Below, in pieces: positions 11,546 to 23,510 of a stretch of DNA of 64,000 bases. The translations under genes and the position numbers were made by a program. Within the stretch, counting starts at the first letter, position 1. Each line of letters begins with the position of its first letter. The notes below the pieces were generated by a model, which saw only the letters and a list, made by a program, of their open reading frames with translations, did no database searches and was not told the origin of the DNA. The stretch comes from Synaphobranchus kaupii (lineage: Eukaryota > Chordata > Actinopteri > Anguilliformes > Synaphobranchidae), in assembly GCA_029718625.1 (NCBI GenBank), contig CM056376.1, positions 88,182,333-88,246,332 of the forward strand, written 5' to 3'.

Positions 11546-12938
11546 ACAGAGCTGGAGTATGTCTCACACGGAGGCATGTGCCTCATCTTCCCTAGTGTGA
11601 GAACCTTATAAATTATGAAAAGAAAAAGGAACAGCACTATAAATACCCAGCTGTGGAAATCACATGCATGAGGTGTAGAGCTATTTTTAATCTACTCTGC
11701 ACATGCGCCGCAGCAGAGAGCCAGTGACTAAAAATACGCGTGTGCGTGTTCACAACCTCCAGCTCTCCTTACAGAGCGTCCCGGGTCAGGGTAACATCAG
11801 GCCCGGCACCATTCCTCGCCCTTTCTCATTACCTAAACGCTGCAGTTCTAAAGGAGGGGCGGATGAAAGGTGAGGCGCCCGCAATTTTGGGCTGCCGGAT
11901 GTCCCCATGATCCACCCCCCCACTCCCTCTCTCTCTCTCTCTCTCTCTCTGTGTGCACTGGCTCTGTCAGGCCGACGCAGAAATAATAAGGGCGGGGTGG
12001 AGGAACGCGCTAGTCCGCGCTTCTGCGCGTGTCTCTGAGTCTGTTCGCAAGCCATTATCCAGCTTCACGTCTAATTTGCAGCTTGTCTTTTTTGACATAA
12101 CAAGCACCCCGCCCCCCCCCGCCATCCCAACCCCTTCTTCCCTGGCAAACCCTTTCCAGAGCGAGCGAGCGAGCGACGAGCACATTTGAAATTTTGGAAG
12201 GCGGCCTAAGCAAAGGCAGGACGGAAAGTCATTACCGGCGCGAGACGCAACAGAAACGAGGGAGGGACAATACAGGGGACGCAGACAGAGAGAAGAAAGG
12301 AAGGGAAACAAGAGCCAGTCAGACGGCAAGACCCGGGCATCTTGCTGCCGTCTCAAAGGGCGGTGTGCAGCAAGCGGGCACGATAAGCGCCCGGGCTCTT
12401 GCTCTCCTGAATGCTGCACCGATGTGTATCTGCTTTGATTGAGGTTAACATGCAGGGCACCTGCCTTTTCTTAAACTGTACTGATCTAGGATCAGAGCAC
12501 TCTCTAAGTGACTAACCCCAACTCATCCCCTCTTGTATGCAATGAGCGATGTTATCCTTTCCTGGTTGTCATGGGCTAATTTTATTTTTAACATTATCTT
12601 TTATTATTCAGTGTGGTAATGTTCCTACTGCCTCTAGGGGAAAAGGCCCACACTCCCTTAAAAACATTATTAATTACTTAGATTGTACAGTACGGATTAT
12701 TATTATTCAATATTTATTTTGTGTTGGGGAGACCTGACTGTATGTGAGGTAGACAATCCAACGTAAACAAAAAGTGACAGTTGCCCTTCCTTTACAAGCA
12801 GTTTTTTAATCCTTCCGATTATGTTAGAGTCTATATGACCCAAAATGGCTTTTTGTTTTTGTATAACTTCAAATTGGTGAAATACTCGTAAAAAAAGATA
12901 CTCATAACTTTTATGTTTCTTTATATTGACTTGTAACA
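11546..12938. other. Intronic sequence with a GC/CpG-rich segment
   Basis: A CpG-rich segment spans about 11955-12420 and includes gagcgagcgagcgagcgacg at about 12160-12180. It is preceded by a (CT)n tract at about 11930-11950 and a C-rich run near 12110. It could be an intronic CpG island or enhancer, or simple GC-rich sequence. No transcript evidence can be read from DNA alone. Confidence 0.4.
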
Positions 12939-13245
12939 ACGGTGGTTAGCACTGTCGCCTCACAGCAAGAAGGTGCCGAGTTCGAGGGCCTTTCTGTGTG
13001 GAGCACGTCCTTCCCGTGTCCGCGTAGGTACTCCGGTTTCCTCCCATGCAGGTTAGGCTAATTGGAGACTCTAAATTGCCCATAGGTATGAGTGTGTGAG
13101 TGAATGGTGTGGGTGCCCTGCCGATGGATTGGCGACCCGTCAAGGGTGTATTCCTGCCTCTCGCCCGATGCATGCTGGGATAGGCTCCAGCCCCCCCGTG
13201 AGCCTGTCCAGGAATAAGCGGGTTAGATAATTGATGGATGGATGG
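12939..13245 (+). mobile_element. tRNA-derived SINE (common teleost family) with target-site duplication
   Basis: The 5' part (ggtggttagcactgtcgcct, then cacagcaagaaggtgccgag, ttcgagg) resembles a tRNA-like pol III head with A-box and B-box positions. The body contains ctccggtttcctcccatgca and gcaggttaggctaattgg. The 3' end is cctgtccaggaataagcggg, then a (GATG)n tail. Flanks acttgtaaca (12929-12938) and actagtaaca (13246-13255) form a 10-bp target-site duplication with one mismatch. I recognise the sequence as a widespread fish SINE-like repeat but do not assign a database name. Confidence 0.8.
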
Positions 13246-13255
13246 ACTAGTAACA

Positions 13256-14319
13256 CCACCTTAACACAAATGGAAGGTCAAACCACACCCTGTGGTGATG
13301 CATGATGGTGTGTCCTAGGCCGTGGGTCAAAACTGGAGCCCACAGTGTCGTCCAGAGAAAATCCCCACCTTGTAACTCACTAGCGACCCCTTTGGCTGAT
13401 CAGGCATTTGTGGTTTGCCTGCCTCGGGTAGGCAGTTCTGCCAGCATAGAAGCTGAGGTATATCAAGTCTCCATCTAGGCAGGCAGCAGTGTCCCAAATT
13501 TACGGGAGACACTGCTGCATTGGGAAGAGCCTGCAATTCCGAGTGGAAAATTTGGAAAAACACACGGCCGGTATATGTCATAAGCCAGTCTATGGGGAAT
13601 ATACAGGAACAAACAAGGACAAACTGAAAACCACAACCGGCAAGCGATCCCGATGCAAGACAATGCACTGTCTCGGGTCACGTCACAAACACTACCTCAC
13701 ACTGTAGAAATGTTTAGAGGGATAACAGTCTATCTACACCCACATTACTGCATTATTTTGTTTTGCCCTTAACTTGTTTTAGCAACATGATAACATATTA
13801 TTTAAAATGCAGTAATAAAGGGGAATGTCAGTCACCCCCGCCCCACCCAATCATCTCTGTGTTAGCCCTGCCTCTGTCTCCCGCATGGCCAAGCTCATCC
13901 ACCATACTTCATCATTAGCTCTTAGCACTTAATCCCGTGCTCCACTGAACCCATTTTCATAATCTGCATGGAGTTGGGCCTTCCACTGCGTCCCGCCCGC
14001 TAGGCCTGCTCAGTCACGCGGCCCAAATAAAAGAAGGTTGGGGGAACATGTGGCTCCCTTCAAATCCCCCTCAGTGAACCCTGTTAATTCTCAGAAAGGG
14101 TTTCCTGTTTCCAAAAAACATTTGCTTTTGTGAGCAAGCTTCCAGGGGACGACGTATTGTTTGCCAAGGATGGAAACAAACATTGGCCACTCGACTCCCT
14201 CGCACTCACTAAACTCACTCACGGAAGAGCTGTTTTCTTGACACTCTGCTTTCGATTGCATCAACTCTGTTTATGTCAGAACTGTTCATGAACTGCTATT
14301 TTTCTGATTACAATTACAC
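13256..14319. other. Intronic sequence with one short hairpin
   Basis: No gene was recognised. An inverted repeat (gcagcagtgtccc at 13483-13495 against gggagacactgctgc at 13504-13518) could form a stem of about 13 bp with an 8-nt loop. The rest is unremarkable. Confidence 0.4.
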
Positions 14320-14690
14320 TGAACAGACACACCAGGCACACACACGCATGCTCACACACACAAACATAAGCACACACACACACCGACTAGCACACAAACA
14401 CAAGCATGCACACACACCAAACAAAAGCACACACAAACACATGCAAACATGCATACACACACACACACTCGCAAACACGCACATGCGCACACACACACGC
14501 ACGCACACACACACAAACACAAGTACACACACAGACCCTGAACAGACATACCAGGCACACACTCACACACACGCACATGCACACACACACAAACAAGCAC
14601 GCACACAAACACACGCACACACACGCATACACACACACATACACGCTTGTATGAGCACTCGCATACATGCATAAACACATGCAGGGAGTG
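14320..14690. repeat. Degenerate (AC)n-rich low-complexity block
   Basis: Interrupted AC/CACG/CAAA repeats span about 370 bp. A segment tgaacagacacaccaggcac near 14322 recurs as tgaacagacataccaggcac near 14540, so part of the block is a duplication of about 217 bp. His/Thr- or Cys/Val-rich reading frames across it are artefacts. Confidence 0.9.
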
Positions 14691-14739
14691 GTCATCCCCA
14701 CTTCCTGCCCCCCCCCCCCCGTTCAAGGTTAGCTGCTCA

Positions 14740-15300
14740 TTGTATTGAGCAGCCGGGTTCGATGCATTAGCACCTCAGCATGACATCTCAATCTCCGCCG
14801 GGGTCCACGGCACACAACAGAACCACCAATGTGTGATCGGGATTAGGAGCCGCCGCGGAACGGCCGAGACCGGCGCGAGCGTTTACCCTTGGCTTGACAC
14901 CGCGCCGCTGACCGGAATTAATAGCACTTTATGTTTCCGCTCCTCGACGGAAACCCTGCGCCAACGACCTCCACAAAGGCAGCGGCCATATGGCCCGGCC
15001 GTTCGGCGGTAGCAAACATCACAAAGGGCCCAGGAGAGTAGGCGTGCCGAGCCAAGCGAAGAGGGAGAGGGGACGGCGCTGGAGAAGAGCGGGGTTCAGC
15101 CGTCGTCAGTCGGGAAACGGTCCACTGACTTACCCGTTGCTGTCTCCCCCGCACCTGTAAGACCGGGCCGTTCGTTTGGCACAGGCATTCAGTAAGCAGG
15201 TGGACACAGACAAACAGAGTCGCTGGACTACACCAACGGCAGGAGCAAATCGGCTCACTACCCGTACTTTTTCTACCTACAGCATGCACAAAACAACTTC
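14740..15300. promoter_or_regulatory. Intronic CpG-rich block, candidate CpG island
   Basis: CpG dinucleotides are dense compared with flanking sequence (for example gccgccgcggaacggccgag near 14850 and ggccgttcggcggtagcaaa near 15000). The block lies more than 3 kb downstream of the second plxna4 exon, inside the intron. It could be an alternative promoter, an enhancer or an unrelated GC-rich relic. No TATA or initiator arrangement is convincing. Confidence 0.3.
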
Positions 15301-18300
15301 TTCTGTGGCGTAACGTACAATCAAGTTCATTACACCACCCACGTTTTTCCCTTTAAAAAAGGGAGGGACGCTTTTTCATTTTGTTTTTTATGTACGTAAC
15401 ATTTTCTAAGCCCGCGACCATTTTGTAAACAGAACGAGAACAAGAACAGAGGGGAAGGGCTTTTCCAAGTCAGCGTTCAGCGTTCCAGGTCGGAACAGAT
15501 GAGCTCCCGCTGTGACAAACCGCAGCTGGTTTGGAGCTGGCCGCCGTACTGCAGCACAACGTGGTCTGCTAAGAAAACACTTTGGTTTAGGGTTCCCAAC
15601 TCCCTTGTTATTAAAATGTGGAGCTGTTTCGCAATCTGTTTACGGTTTCCTGTCAGGCCCTCGGCAGCTGGAGGTCCTGTAGCTGGGGGTACGCAATACG
15701 CAATACGCTGGCGGGAGAGTTGACCGTGTCGTAAGCGTGCGATCTCTCCGCAGCGCCTGTTTACATCCTACCCTCTCATCTCATCTCACGCAACATCTCA
15801 CGTTTAATGTTGCGCTCTGCCTCTAATTCCGCTTCTCAAAGGTCAGCTGCGCTGCAGTTTTGTCTGAAAACTAATAAAATGAGATGTACGTTCCCCATAA
15901 CTTCCCTCGTTTCCTTCTCTCTGCCCCATTGATGTGATGTATCTGTCTAACAGACGCAGCCCGAGAAAGACACACTCTTCATTAAGTGACACAGGAGGAG
16001 TGTCTCTCTCTCCACCTCCGCCGACATCAGCACACACCTATCAAGCCTAACCCACGCGCAGAACACAGTGACCTCTACTCTCTATGGTATCCCATAATAC
16101 TTTCTGATTGATTACATCGTCGGTTTTACGGGGAATGTGCCCAGTTTCATCCCAAAATCCATAGCTTCACTGCGCTCTCTATTCCCATCTTCCCCTATTG
16201 GGAAGACATTTAAGGACTGAACTGACATCATTAAGCTTCTCTGGTTCTGCCACAACATGGAAAGGATAATTTTACTCTTTTTTTCTGCTTCCCTCATTCC
16301 GTGCCTCAACGTGACAACTGCAGCCAGGCTTTGGTGATGGAAAAAAACTAAGTGTCCCTTTCTAGAGTATACTGCTCAGTCCAAACCACCCAGGTCTCAC
16401 AGGGCATCTAAGCCAGCCAACATGCTTCAATGTGTCATCTGAAACAAATGTTAATATGTGCTTTTTGCATTATCGTAAAAGCATAGCTCTAAAGCTGTTA
16501 ATGCTAATATTTACTCATAGCAACACGCTAGTCTGCTGACACTCAATAATGCTTTAAATGTAGTGTGTGTGCACATAAATCATTAGCCATTAAGACAAAC
16601 TGTAACCATATTGATTTATCATTGTGTGCGTAGTGTTTTATTAGCCCCCTTTGTCTTATTGGCAGTGACATCATCGACTCTTTTCCTACAGAGTAGAGAA
16701 AGGTAATAATATAAACAGGACTATAAAGTTCTCTGGGCTTATTTTTCGCTATCAGGAGACAGCCAGAGATGTAGTCAATGTGAAATATTCAAACATGAAC
16801 CCCCTTCCAACATGGCGGACATCGGCGTAACGCATGCGACAGTTGATCGCAGAGAACCCGAAACCCACCCCCACCCCTCATTACAGGAAAACAGGAAAAG
16901 TAATAATTTCGTCCGTGCCGAAGTTCTGCGTTTTGGAATTTCAACCCCCCAAAATAATGAATTCCTGGCTATGCCACCGGACAAACAAATGTGTTCAGTT
17001 TGTTTGAGTTGTACACTCGGCTGTTTAATCGCCGATTCGTTTTTTTGTTGTTGTTGTTCTGGGTCTAATCAGTTCTGCATGGTCTGCATTCAGACAAAAC
17101 AAAATGAAAGAAAAAAGGGCCAATGATGTCTGACTTCAAAGCCTGATATGCGCAGTGTGAAATCCGGATAAAGGCTTGATGAAATCGCTGCAGCTCAATG
17201 TGGTTCTTTCCTCGGTGGCTTCAGCAGATCTAGGGCTTCGACTGGTGTTTGCAGCTGATCTGAAAGGTCGGGAATGGAATGCGACAATGCCGCGGGAAAC
17301 ACGGCCGCTTGACTTCTCCTGCCTTGCGTGAACCCTCACGATTCACTTCAATGCAGCCACAACAACACAACAACAACAATAACAAGGCGTTGGTTGGAGA
17401 CCTGGCCGTGGGCGAAGTTAGTCTGCCTGCTTCATCAACGCCCCCATGGGAGAGCTCTGCAGTTCTGTTTGAGGAGAAGCTCAAAGCTCTCTCTCTCTCC
17501 CCCTCTCTCTCTCTCATACACACACAACGCCTGGCTGGCTTTCAGATTAGTCTCAGACACGGCTCTCTGAAATGGTGTCAGAAAAAACGAGCAACAGGCC
17601 GAAGTCCTGCACCAACTCCAATTACTGGGTCTCAAGGGGTGGAGTGGGTGGAGGCAGGTGGACATGAACCTGTTTCCTTTTAATCACTGTGCACCCACTC
17701 ACCCCCCCCCACCCTCGCACCACCCCCTCCCCACAACCAATCACACTCACCAATGACCAACAGGGCAAGTCTTGCAAACAGAGCACTATATGAGTTGAGA
17801 TTGGGTTTTTTCTCCAAATAGTTTATTACAATTGTGGGACTGATTCTTTCATTAGTGTGTTCTATGAGCACAGTGCACTGTAATCTGATTGCATTTACAA
17901 AGATGTGCTTTGAACTCAATACCTTTTCCCCCCACCCACTACATTGTAGAGTGACTTGGCGATATCAAAGAAGATTTAATAACTCCCGCACGAACTTCCT
18001 TTCACCTGATCTGAAACCAGACATCTTCCTCTTTGGGAGACCATTTTAGAAACAAGCACAGTCTTTTTATTTAACTTTTACCTTTAACCCCCCCCCCCCC
18101 CCCCCCCCCAGCTAACATGCCAATAGCTGCAACATATCAACATGTAAAAACTAAAAATATAAATATGTAAATAAAATATACAGAAAAAAGGAAAGTACAA
18201 GTACACAAAAAGCATGGGTTCATGGGTTCTCTTAAGGATTTATTTACGTGCTGTTTTGGGGCCAGTAACAAATATATTCTCAAGAGAATGACTAGTAGTT

Positions 18301-18661
18301 TTTGACAGCTTTTCTTTTTCACTCATTTCAATATGATGTTAGTGGACAGTAGCACAGTAGCAGACATAGGCAGTATGGGAAACCGGGATTGCAGAAGTTT
18401 GTAAACTACAGTTGGTCTACGCACACACTGACTGAAGACTGCCCATCCGTCTCGGACACCAAATCAATGCGTTTCACAAGTTCCTACAATCTTATCAAGT
18501 TCAACCTGTCTGAATCCCTGCCTCACTAACAGTGGAGACCAACTAGTGAATGGCTACTGTTAAGAAGCTCAAAAAAAATTTGAACTAGACACCAATATCA
18601 GCAGTCAATCAGAAAGGACTGGCTATATCAACTGCCAATCACAAATCCCAGCAGCTCTTAC
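15301..18661. other. Intron immediately downstream of the second plxna4 exon
   Basis: This is mostly non-repetitive sequence with no recognised gene. It contains ccaacatggcggacatc at about 16807-16823, which resembles a YY1 site, a short (CT)n tract near 17491-17515, and a pure C run at about 18088-18109. Short reading frames carry no identifiable domain. Confidence 0.45.
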
Positions 18662-18844
18662 CTTCTTGAGCCGACCGCTTGTGGTGCCAACGAACGCGAG
18701 CGAGTGGTTCTTGTAGACGTAGGCGATGACTGAGGTCATCTTGTCAGACTCCTCAGAGAAGAGGGGCACGCCTCGGACCATCTCAGACACTCCAAGCGGC
18801 GCATTCATGTCCAACCCGCAGAAATTATCATCGATCGTCAGGAG
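18662..18844 (-). CDS. plxna4: Plexin-A4, second coding exon (C-terminal part of Sema domain)
   Basis: This 183-nt exon encodes 61 residues, beginning [20 protein letters not shown] and ending [15 protein letters not shown], which continue the Sema domain directly from CSSA of the preceding exon. The acceptor is a long CT-rich tract ending cccacag at 18851-18845. The donor is AAG|gtaaga at 18662/18661. Both ends are phase 0, so exon joining preserves the frame and gives residues 405-465. The block [16 protein letters not shown] is a plexin-A signature and includes an expected propeller strand. The donor, acceptor and family match together make this near certain, although the ORF itself is short. 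The following plexin exon (expected to continue into the PSI domain) is not in the window, so the downstream intron is at least 18.6 kb. Confidence 0.93.
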
Positions 18845-18851
18845 CTGTGGG

Positions 18852-19884
18852 CAGAGAGAGAGAGAGTCAGGCTACATTATGTTATCGCCGAATACCAAGA
18901 TCCACTTCAATCCATCCATGCCTACCATGAAATTTCTAAGGTCACAGAGAAGAGGGAATATGCCTGTTACTACTGTAATAACTGTAAATAAGGCGTAATA
19001 TATATCAGCTCTGAAAATAACAGCTCTCAAGTTATTTTTTCATCTGAACAGAGCTATACCAAAAAAATATACACATTTCCAACTCAAAATTGTTGGGGCT
19101 AGCATTCATGTGAGGAATAATAAATGAAAAAGCCATTGAAAACCTATCATTTCATATTGCGTGATCCCCAGCTTGTGACCTGAAAATAATATTACAATAT
19201 GCTGCCATTATTCTAGAGGTTTGCAAAACAAAATTATTTTTTTGAAAGGGTTCGGCGGTTGGGGCAAGGTTAGACGTGACAGCGGGTGTTGATTTACAGC
19301 GTGTGAGTTGAAAATGATAGTGCAGTGAAATAGTTATTAGTTATTCCATCTGCCTGAGAGTGATTGAAACAACATAATTTTCTTCAAAAGGAATCGGGTT
19401 TAAGGCGAGAGCTGGAATGAATCCCAGTGTGTTATTGTTAGACTGAATCACAGCTCAAATCACTTGTGCCAGAATTCGACACTCACTTAAATGCAGGCCG
19501 TGACAAGCACAGCTCAGATTATGGAACAAATCATAAATAGCTATTTATATGAATGCTGAGTGATTGGGTGCATCTTGGTGACTGCGAGCGTGTACGGTGA
19601 TCTAATAAAAAATGAATTAGGAACAGAGCGATGTTTATCATAATCCCGCTTAAAGCTACCCTGTCTGCTGTAATGTGTCTGCAAGCTGTTAAGGGACAGT
19701 AATGTACTATTAGTGGACTCTGAAAAAACAAAGGAAGATCCACACCCTAGCCCCACTGAGACATTAAGAAATTCAGAGAAATATGATCAATGAGGAAACT
19801 TATCACCGGACAGCTTTGTACACGAGTCACTAAGCTCTCTTTCTTCCAGCAGAAAGATACAGCCATCAACTCCCGCCAGGCACA
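18852..19884. other. Intronic sequence upstream of the second plxna4 exon
   Basis: Beyond the CT-rich (minus-strand) polypyrimidine tract adjoining the acceptor, the sequence is AT-rich with no recognised repeat or gene. Confidence 0.4.
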
Positions 19885-20258
19885 AACAGCAGGGTCCAAA
19901 TGTTTGAAGACACTACCAAGATCTGTTTGTTTTCATCATTCATCAGAAACTAACAAAAAATATATTTTACTCAGTTCATATATCATACATCATTGTTTTA
20001 CTAATACAAGTAAAAACATTTTGAAATGATATCAGAAAGTCTAAATTTCTCAATATTTGGTATGTCCACCATTTACAGCTTGTATTTTGTCGGTCATTGA
20101 TTCTACAAATTTGTGATGGACATACCAAATATTGAGAAATTTTGACTTTCTATTAATATTAGCAAAATGACTTGCGTTAGTAAAATATTATGCAATCTTG
20201 CTTCAGATATATGAACTGAGACCTTGGTAGTCTCCTCAGATGTTTGCATCCCACTGTA
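19885..20258. mobile_element. Palindromic MITE, probably Tc1/mariner-derived (about 370 bp)
   Basis: The left end (acagcagggtccaaatgttt, then gaagacactaccaagatct) is mirrored by the right end, whose reverse complement begins tacagtgggatgcaaacatc, then tgaggagactaccaaggtct. An inner stem is stronger: aatttctcaatatttggtat at about 20044 pairs with ataccaaatattgagaaatt at about 20123. There is no coding capacity. The TACAGTGGG-type end suggests Tc1/mariner ancestry, by inference. Confidence 0.7.
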
Positions 20259-22020
20259 TGTACCTAAACGATTAGGTTGTACAGTTAGATAACCTCCCCA
20301 AACTGCACAACATGGCTGCATGCAGTGGAAATGCATAGGCTACATCCAGCTACTGTGAGCGACCTGTCACAATATGGCTCCCGTGGCTTTGAGAGCGATG
20401 AGAATATTTCTGACAGGTAAAGCCTTTTTTCATAGAATTTGATTGCTAATTTGATCATATGTATTCTCAGTCAGCATCGTTGTCCCTTATACACATGATT
20501 TAATATTTATGCAGTCTGGCCTCTGTTAATTAAAAATATTTTGATAGGTAAATTGGTGGTGTGCTACATTTCTAAATGCCACTACCTTTATATTTGAAGT
20601 TTATAAATTTCCCATGCGTCACATATAAAGGAAAATGTGTCCTAATTAGGCAGAGGAGTTGGTGTCGTTTCACTTTGGAGATACACTTTTTCACGAAGTA
20701 CCTCTCCTTGCTAAATTTGCTAACGCTGCAGACTGCAATTGATACAACAATGAAAACGCAATCAATGCCCTCATGTCGATGTGACATGATCAAGTAAAGC
20801 CAATCGGCAGAGAAAGATGTGAATTTGGTAGAGGTATATGTCAAAATGACGTACACCTTTACCCTTCCTAATTTTTTTTAAATTACAATAGGCAGGTAAG
20901 TTGAATTTGGCAATACCTCCCCCTGATCTCCCATACTAAGCGAAAGGGGTGTTGACTGAGCAAACAGACAGCGGCTCAGTATGGTCAGTAGTCTCGCCTG
21001 AAAGTTCTCCTCAAAATCATCTGGGGCAAAAGTGCACACTCGCACATTCTTTAGCTGTGTCTCAGGTGTATCTGGAGGGTATTTAGCGCTCCCAACTGCA
21101 GTCAGCATTGATTCTCACCCTCATCTTGCAGTAGCCAGTAAAAATACATTCTTTCCTTCGCCAACATTAAACCCTTGCAATCTGCCATACGGCGAATCAG
21201 CATTTTCGTTTCAGTAGAACTTCAGCACGGAAGTAAACTGAACGTCATCTAGATTTACTTCCATGCCGAGCAGTAATGCCCAGCCCCTCCGTTTGTATTC
21301 AGTAGAAGTGGAAACGTGACTGCCGTTGTCTGATGCCCGCCCATTAACTGTGAGCGCCCGGGGCCGCCCAGTTGTAGTTTATAGTAAAGCAGGTACCTGG
21401 AACATGTGCAGTCGTTTTGGGCTATATCTCTGTACTCACTAGGACAGTTACTCTACAAATAAAAGATTATTGTTTTGTAGAATTCTCCTTTAAAGGTAAT
21501 TTAGACTTCTGAGTCTGAATAGGCCCTTAAAGCAAAATTTTACTTTGGTAGGACTTTGGGTTGTGTAGTTACCTGGCCATGATCTGAGTCCAAATGGTGG
21601 CGACATATGTTCATTAGTTGCTCTGTGCTCCCCTGGGGTGATAATCCAGAATAGGGTATTTGTCACTCTCCATTTACTTCTATAGCGCAGCTAAAATGGT
21701 CTGAAAATGACACTTCTAGCACGTATACGAATGCAAACAAAGCGGATTCTGTCAAAACAATCAATAACCAGTCCTCTTACATATTTTTTTGAGAAAATTA
21801 AATGGCCCTTTCCCTGCTTTTTCGTATTTAATTTGAAATGTAGATGCAGTAGGTATGTTCTTGCACCAGAAACCGCTCATTGGTCCAAATTTCCACAGAA
21901 GCAAGCATTCCTGGTCGTAAACAAACCAACATTTTGCTAGTCTTTTCTGGTAGCTTCCTAACAACATAGAAAATAGTACTTTTATAAATAATTTTAATTA
22001 CACAAAAAAAAATATGTAAG
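20259..22020. other. Intronic sequence, possible unclassified repeat remnants
   Basis: No gene was recognised. A 76-codon minus-strand frame at 20878-21108 includes KNVRVCTFAPDDFEENFQAR, which faintly recalls the C-terminal part of a THAP-type zinc finger (CSxHFxxxDFxE). The second zinc-binding residues are not evident and no transposase follows. I treat it as an uncertain transposon relic. Confidence 0.3.
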
Positions 22021-22781
22021 AGGCTAAATCACAAAGGCAGCTACACAGGTGAATCATATTAAGTTGAATGACAATTAGCAGTATCTGTCTGTAATAAAAG
22101 AGGTCTGACAGTCAGAACTTTGATATGTTTCTAAAGCAACATGAGGCATATAACTGAGTTCTAAAGAGCCCAAATACTGTAGCTAGTGCCCAAAATGCAG
22201 GAGCATCAGTACAACAACTGCTAAATTATTTGATATAGCAAGGAAAACAGTGTTGAAGATTATGACAACGTAAACCAAATGCAAACAAACCGCATCGGCA
22301 AAGAGCAACAATAGTCGAAGCTCACTGGTGGGGACAGATGAAGACTCAGCAACAGGATAATTGCTGAACACCCGAAAACTACGGCCTCAAAAATACTGCA
22401 GAATTGAATCGACAACTCAGCGATCCAGTCTCAAAAAAAAAAAGAAAAGTGTACAATGTGAGCTTCACGAAGCTGGTATTTATGGCAGAGCCGCACTTGG
22501 AAAGCCGCTTGTATCCAAAGCTAATGCACAAAGACGCCAAACCTGGGGTTAGGAGCAGAAAACTGGACTCCTGAACAATGGAAAAAGTAACGTGTTTATG
22601 TTTGGAGAAAGCCAAAGGAAGCCTTGAACCCAGCGCCTGTTGTTAAACATGATGGTGGATCTGTAATGGTATGGGTAGCCATCATGGAAGTCATTGGATC
22701 GGTTCGTTGCCCTGCATGGTCATATAACAGCTAAAGACTATGAAGCCGTTTTAGAAGACCAGGTGAACCCTATGATGCAAC

Positions 22782-22983
22782 CAGGGGTGCCAATCTTAGC
22801 CGAAAGGGGCTGCTGTGGGTGCAGGTTGTTGTTTTAGCCCAGCACTAAGATGCCTGATTCTACTTATCAAGATCTTGATTGAAGACCATGATTAGTTGAT
22901 TAGTTGAATCGGGTATCATAGTGCTGGGCTAAAACAAAAACCTGCACATACTGGCCCTTTTTGGATAAGATTGAACACCCCTG
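22782..22983. mobile_element. hAT-type MITE inserted in the Tc1 copy (202 bp)
   Basis: The ends are imperfect inverted repeats: caggggtgccaatcttagcc at the left and, as reverse complement of the right end, caggggtgttcaatcttatc. The interior is palindromic (gttttagcccagcac against gtgctgggctaaaac). Flanks gatgcaac and gtgcaaac look like an 8-bp target duplication decayed by an indel and a substitution. The Tc1 sequence reads through when the element is removed. Confidence 0.8.
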
Positions 22984-23226
22984 GTGCAAACACTCATAAT
23001 GTCCCAATATTCCAAAATGATAACACATACACACTACTAAACAACTTCAAGAGTGGTTTCATGAACACCAGGATGAAGTCAAATGTCTTCCATGGCCTCC
23101 AGATTCACCAGTTCTAAACATCATGGACCCTTTATGGGAAGCTCTGGAGCTCAGAGTGTGAAGTAGATTTCCACCTCCTTCATCCCTTTAAGAACTAAAT
23201 CCCTTGAAGAACTGTTTCTTCTAGAA

Positions 23227-23432
23227 CAGGGATCTCAAACTCCAGTTCTGGAGGGCCGCTGTGTCTGCTGGTTTTTGTGATTTCATTTCAATCAGCAGCC
23301 AATTTAGGCCTTGGAAACAAGGTGTGCAGACTCTTTAGCCAATCATTGACTTAAATTAAACACTTAAGTGCAGGAACACATCGAAAACCAGCAGACACAG
23401 CGGCCCTCCAGGATTTGAGTTTGAGATCCCTG
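23227..23432. mobile_element. hAT-type MITE with perfect 8-bp target-site duplication (206 bp)
   Basis: The left end cagggatctcaaactccagt, then tctggagggccgctgtgtct, is matched by the reverse complement of the right end, cagggatctcaaactcaaat, then cctggagggccgctgtgtct. The inserted sequence is flanked on both sides by ttctagaa (23219-23226 and 23433-23440). This is the hallmark 8-bp duplication of hAT elements, and the CAGGG termini fit. There is no coding capacity. Confidence 0.92.
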
Positions 23433-23510
23433 TTCTAGAAGAATGGTCCACTGAGGTGGCCCAACTCAATAGTTACTTGATATTTATATATTGTTACGAG
23501 TTTACATTAT

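Larger units (their letters stand above)
22025..23510 (+). pseudogene. Degenerate Tc1-like transposase copy, interrupted by two MITEs
   Basis: Conceptual fragments in order match a fish Tc1-like transposase (DDE integrase family). They are a helix-turn-helix piece TAKLFDIARKTVLKIMT (about 22216-22266), then CELHEAGIYGRAALGKPLVS and KANAQRRQTW (about 22459-22550), VKHDGGSVMVW (about 22645), LHGHITAKDYEAVLEDQVNP (about 22709-22770), WFHEHQDEVK..PWPPDSPVLN (about 23053-23120), PLWEALELRV (about 23129-23158), and EEW after the second insertion. Frameshifts and in-frame stops are frequent, so it is inactive. The terminal inverted repeats are not clear and the outer boundaries are approximate. Two hAT-type MITEs have inserted into it. 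Confidence 0.85.

Noticed and set aside
20878..21108. Possible THAP-domain gene fragment
   Set aside because: Only a faint local resemblance was seen. The zinc ligands are incomplete and no downstream transposase or exon structure is present.
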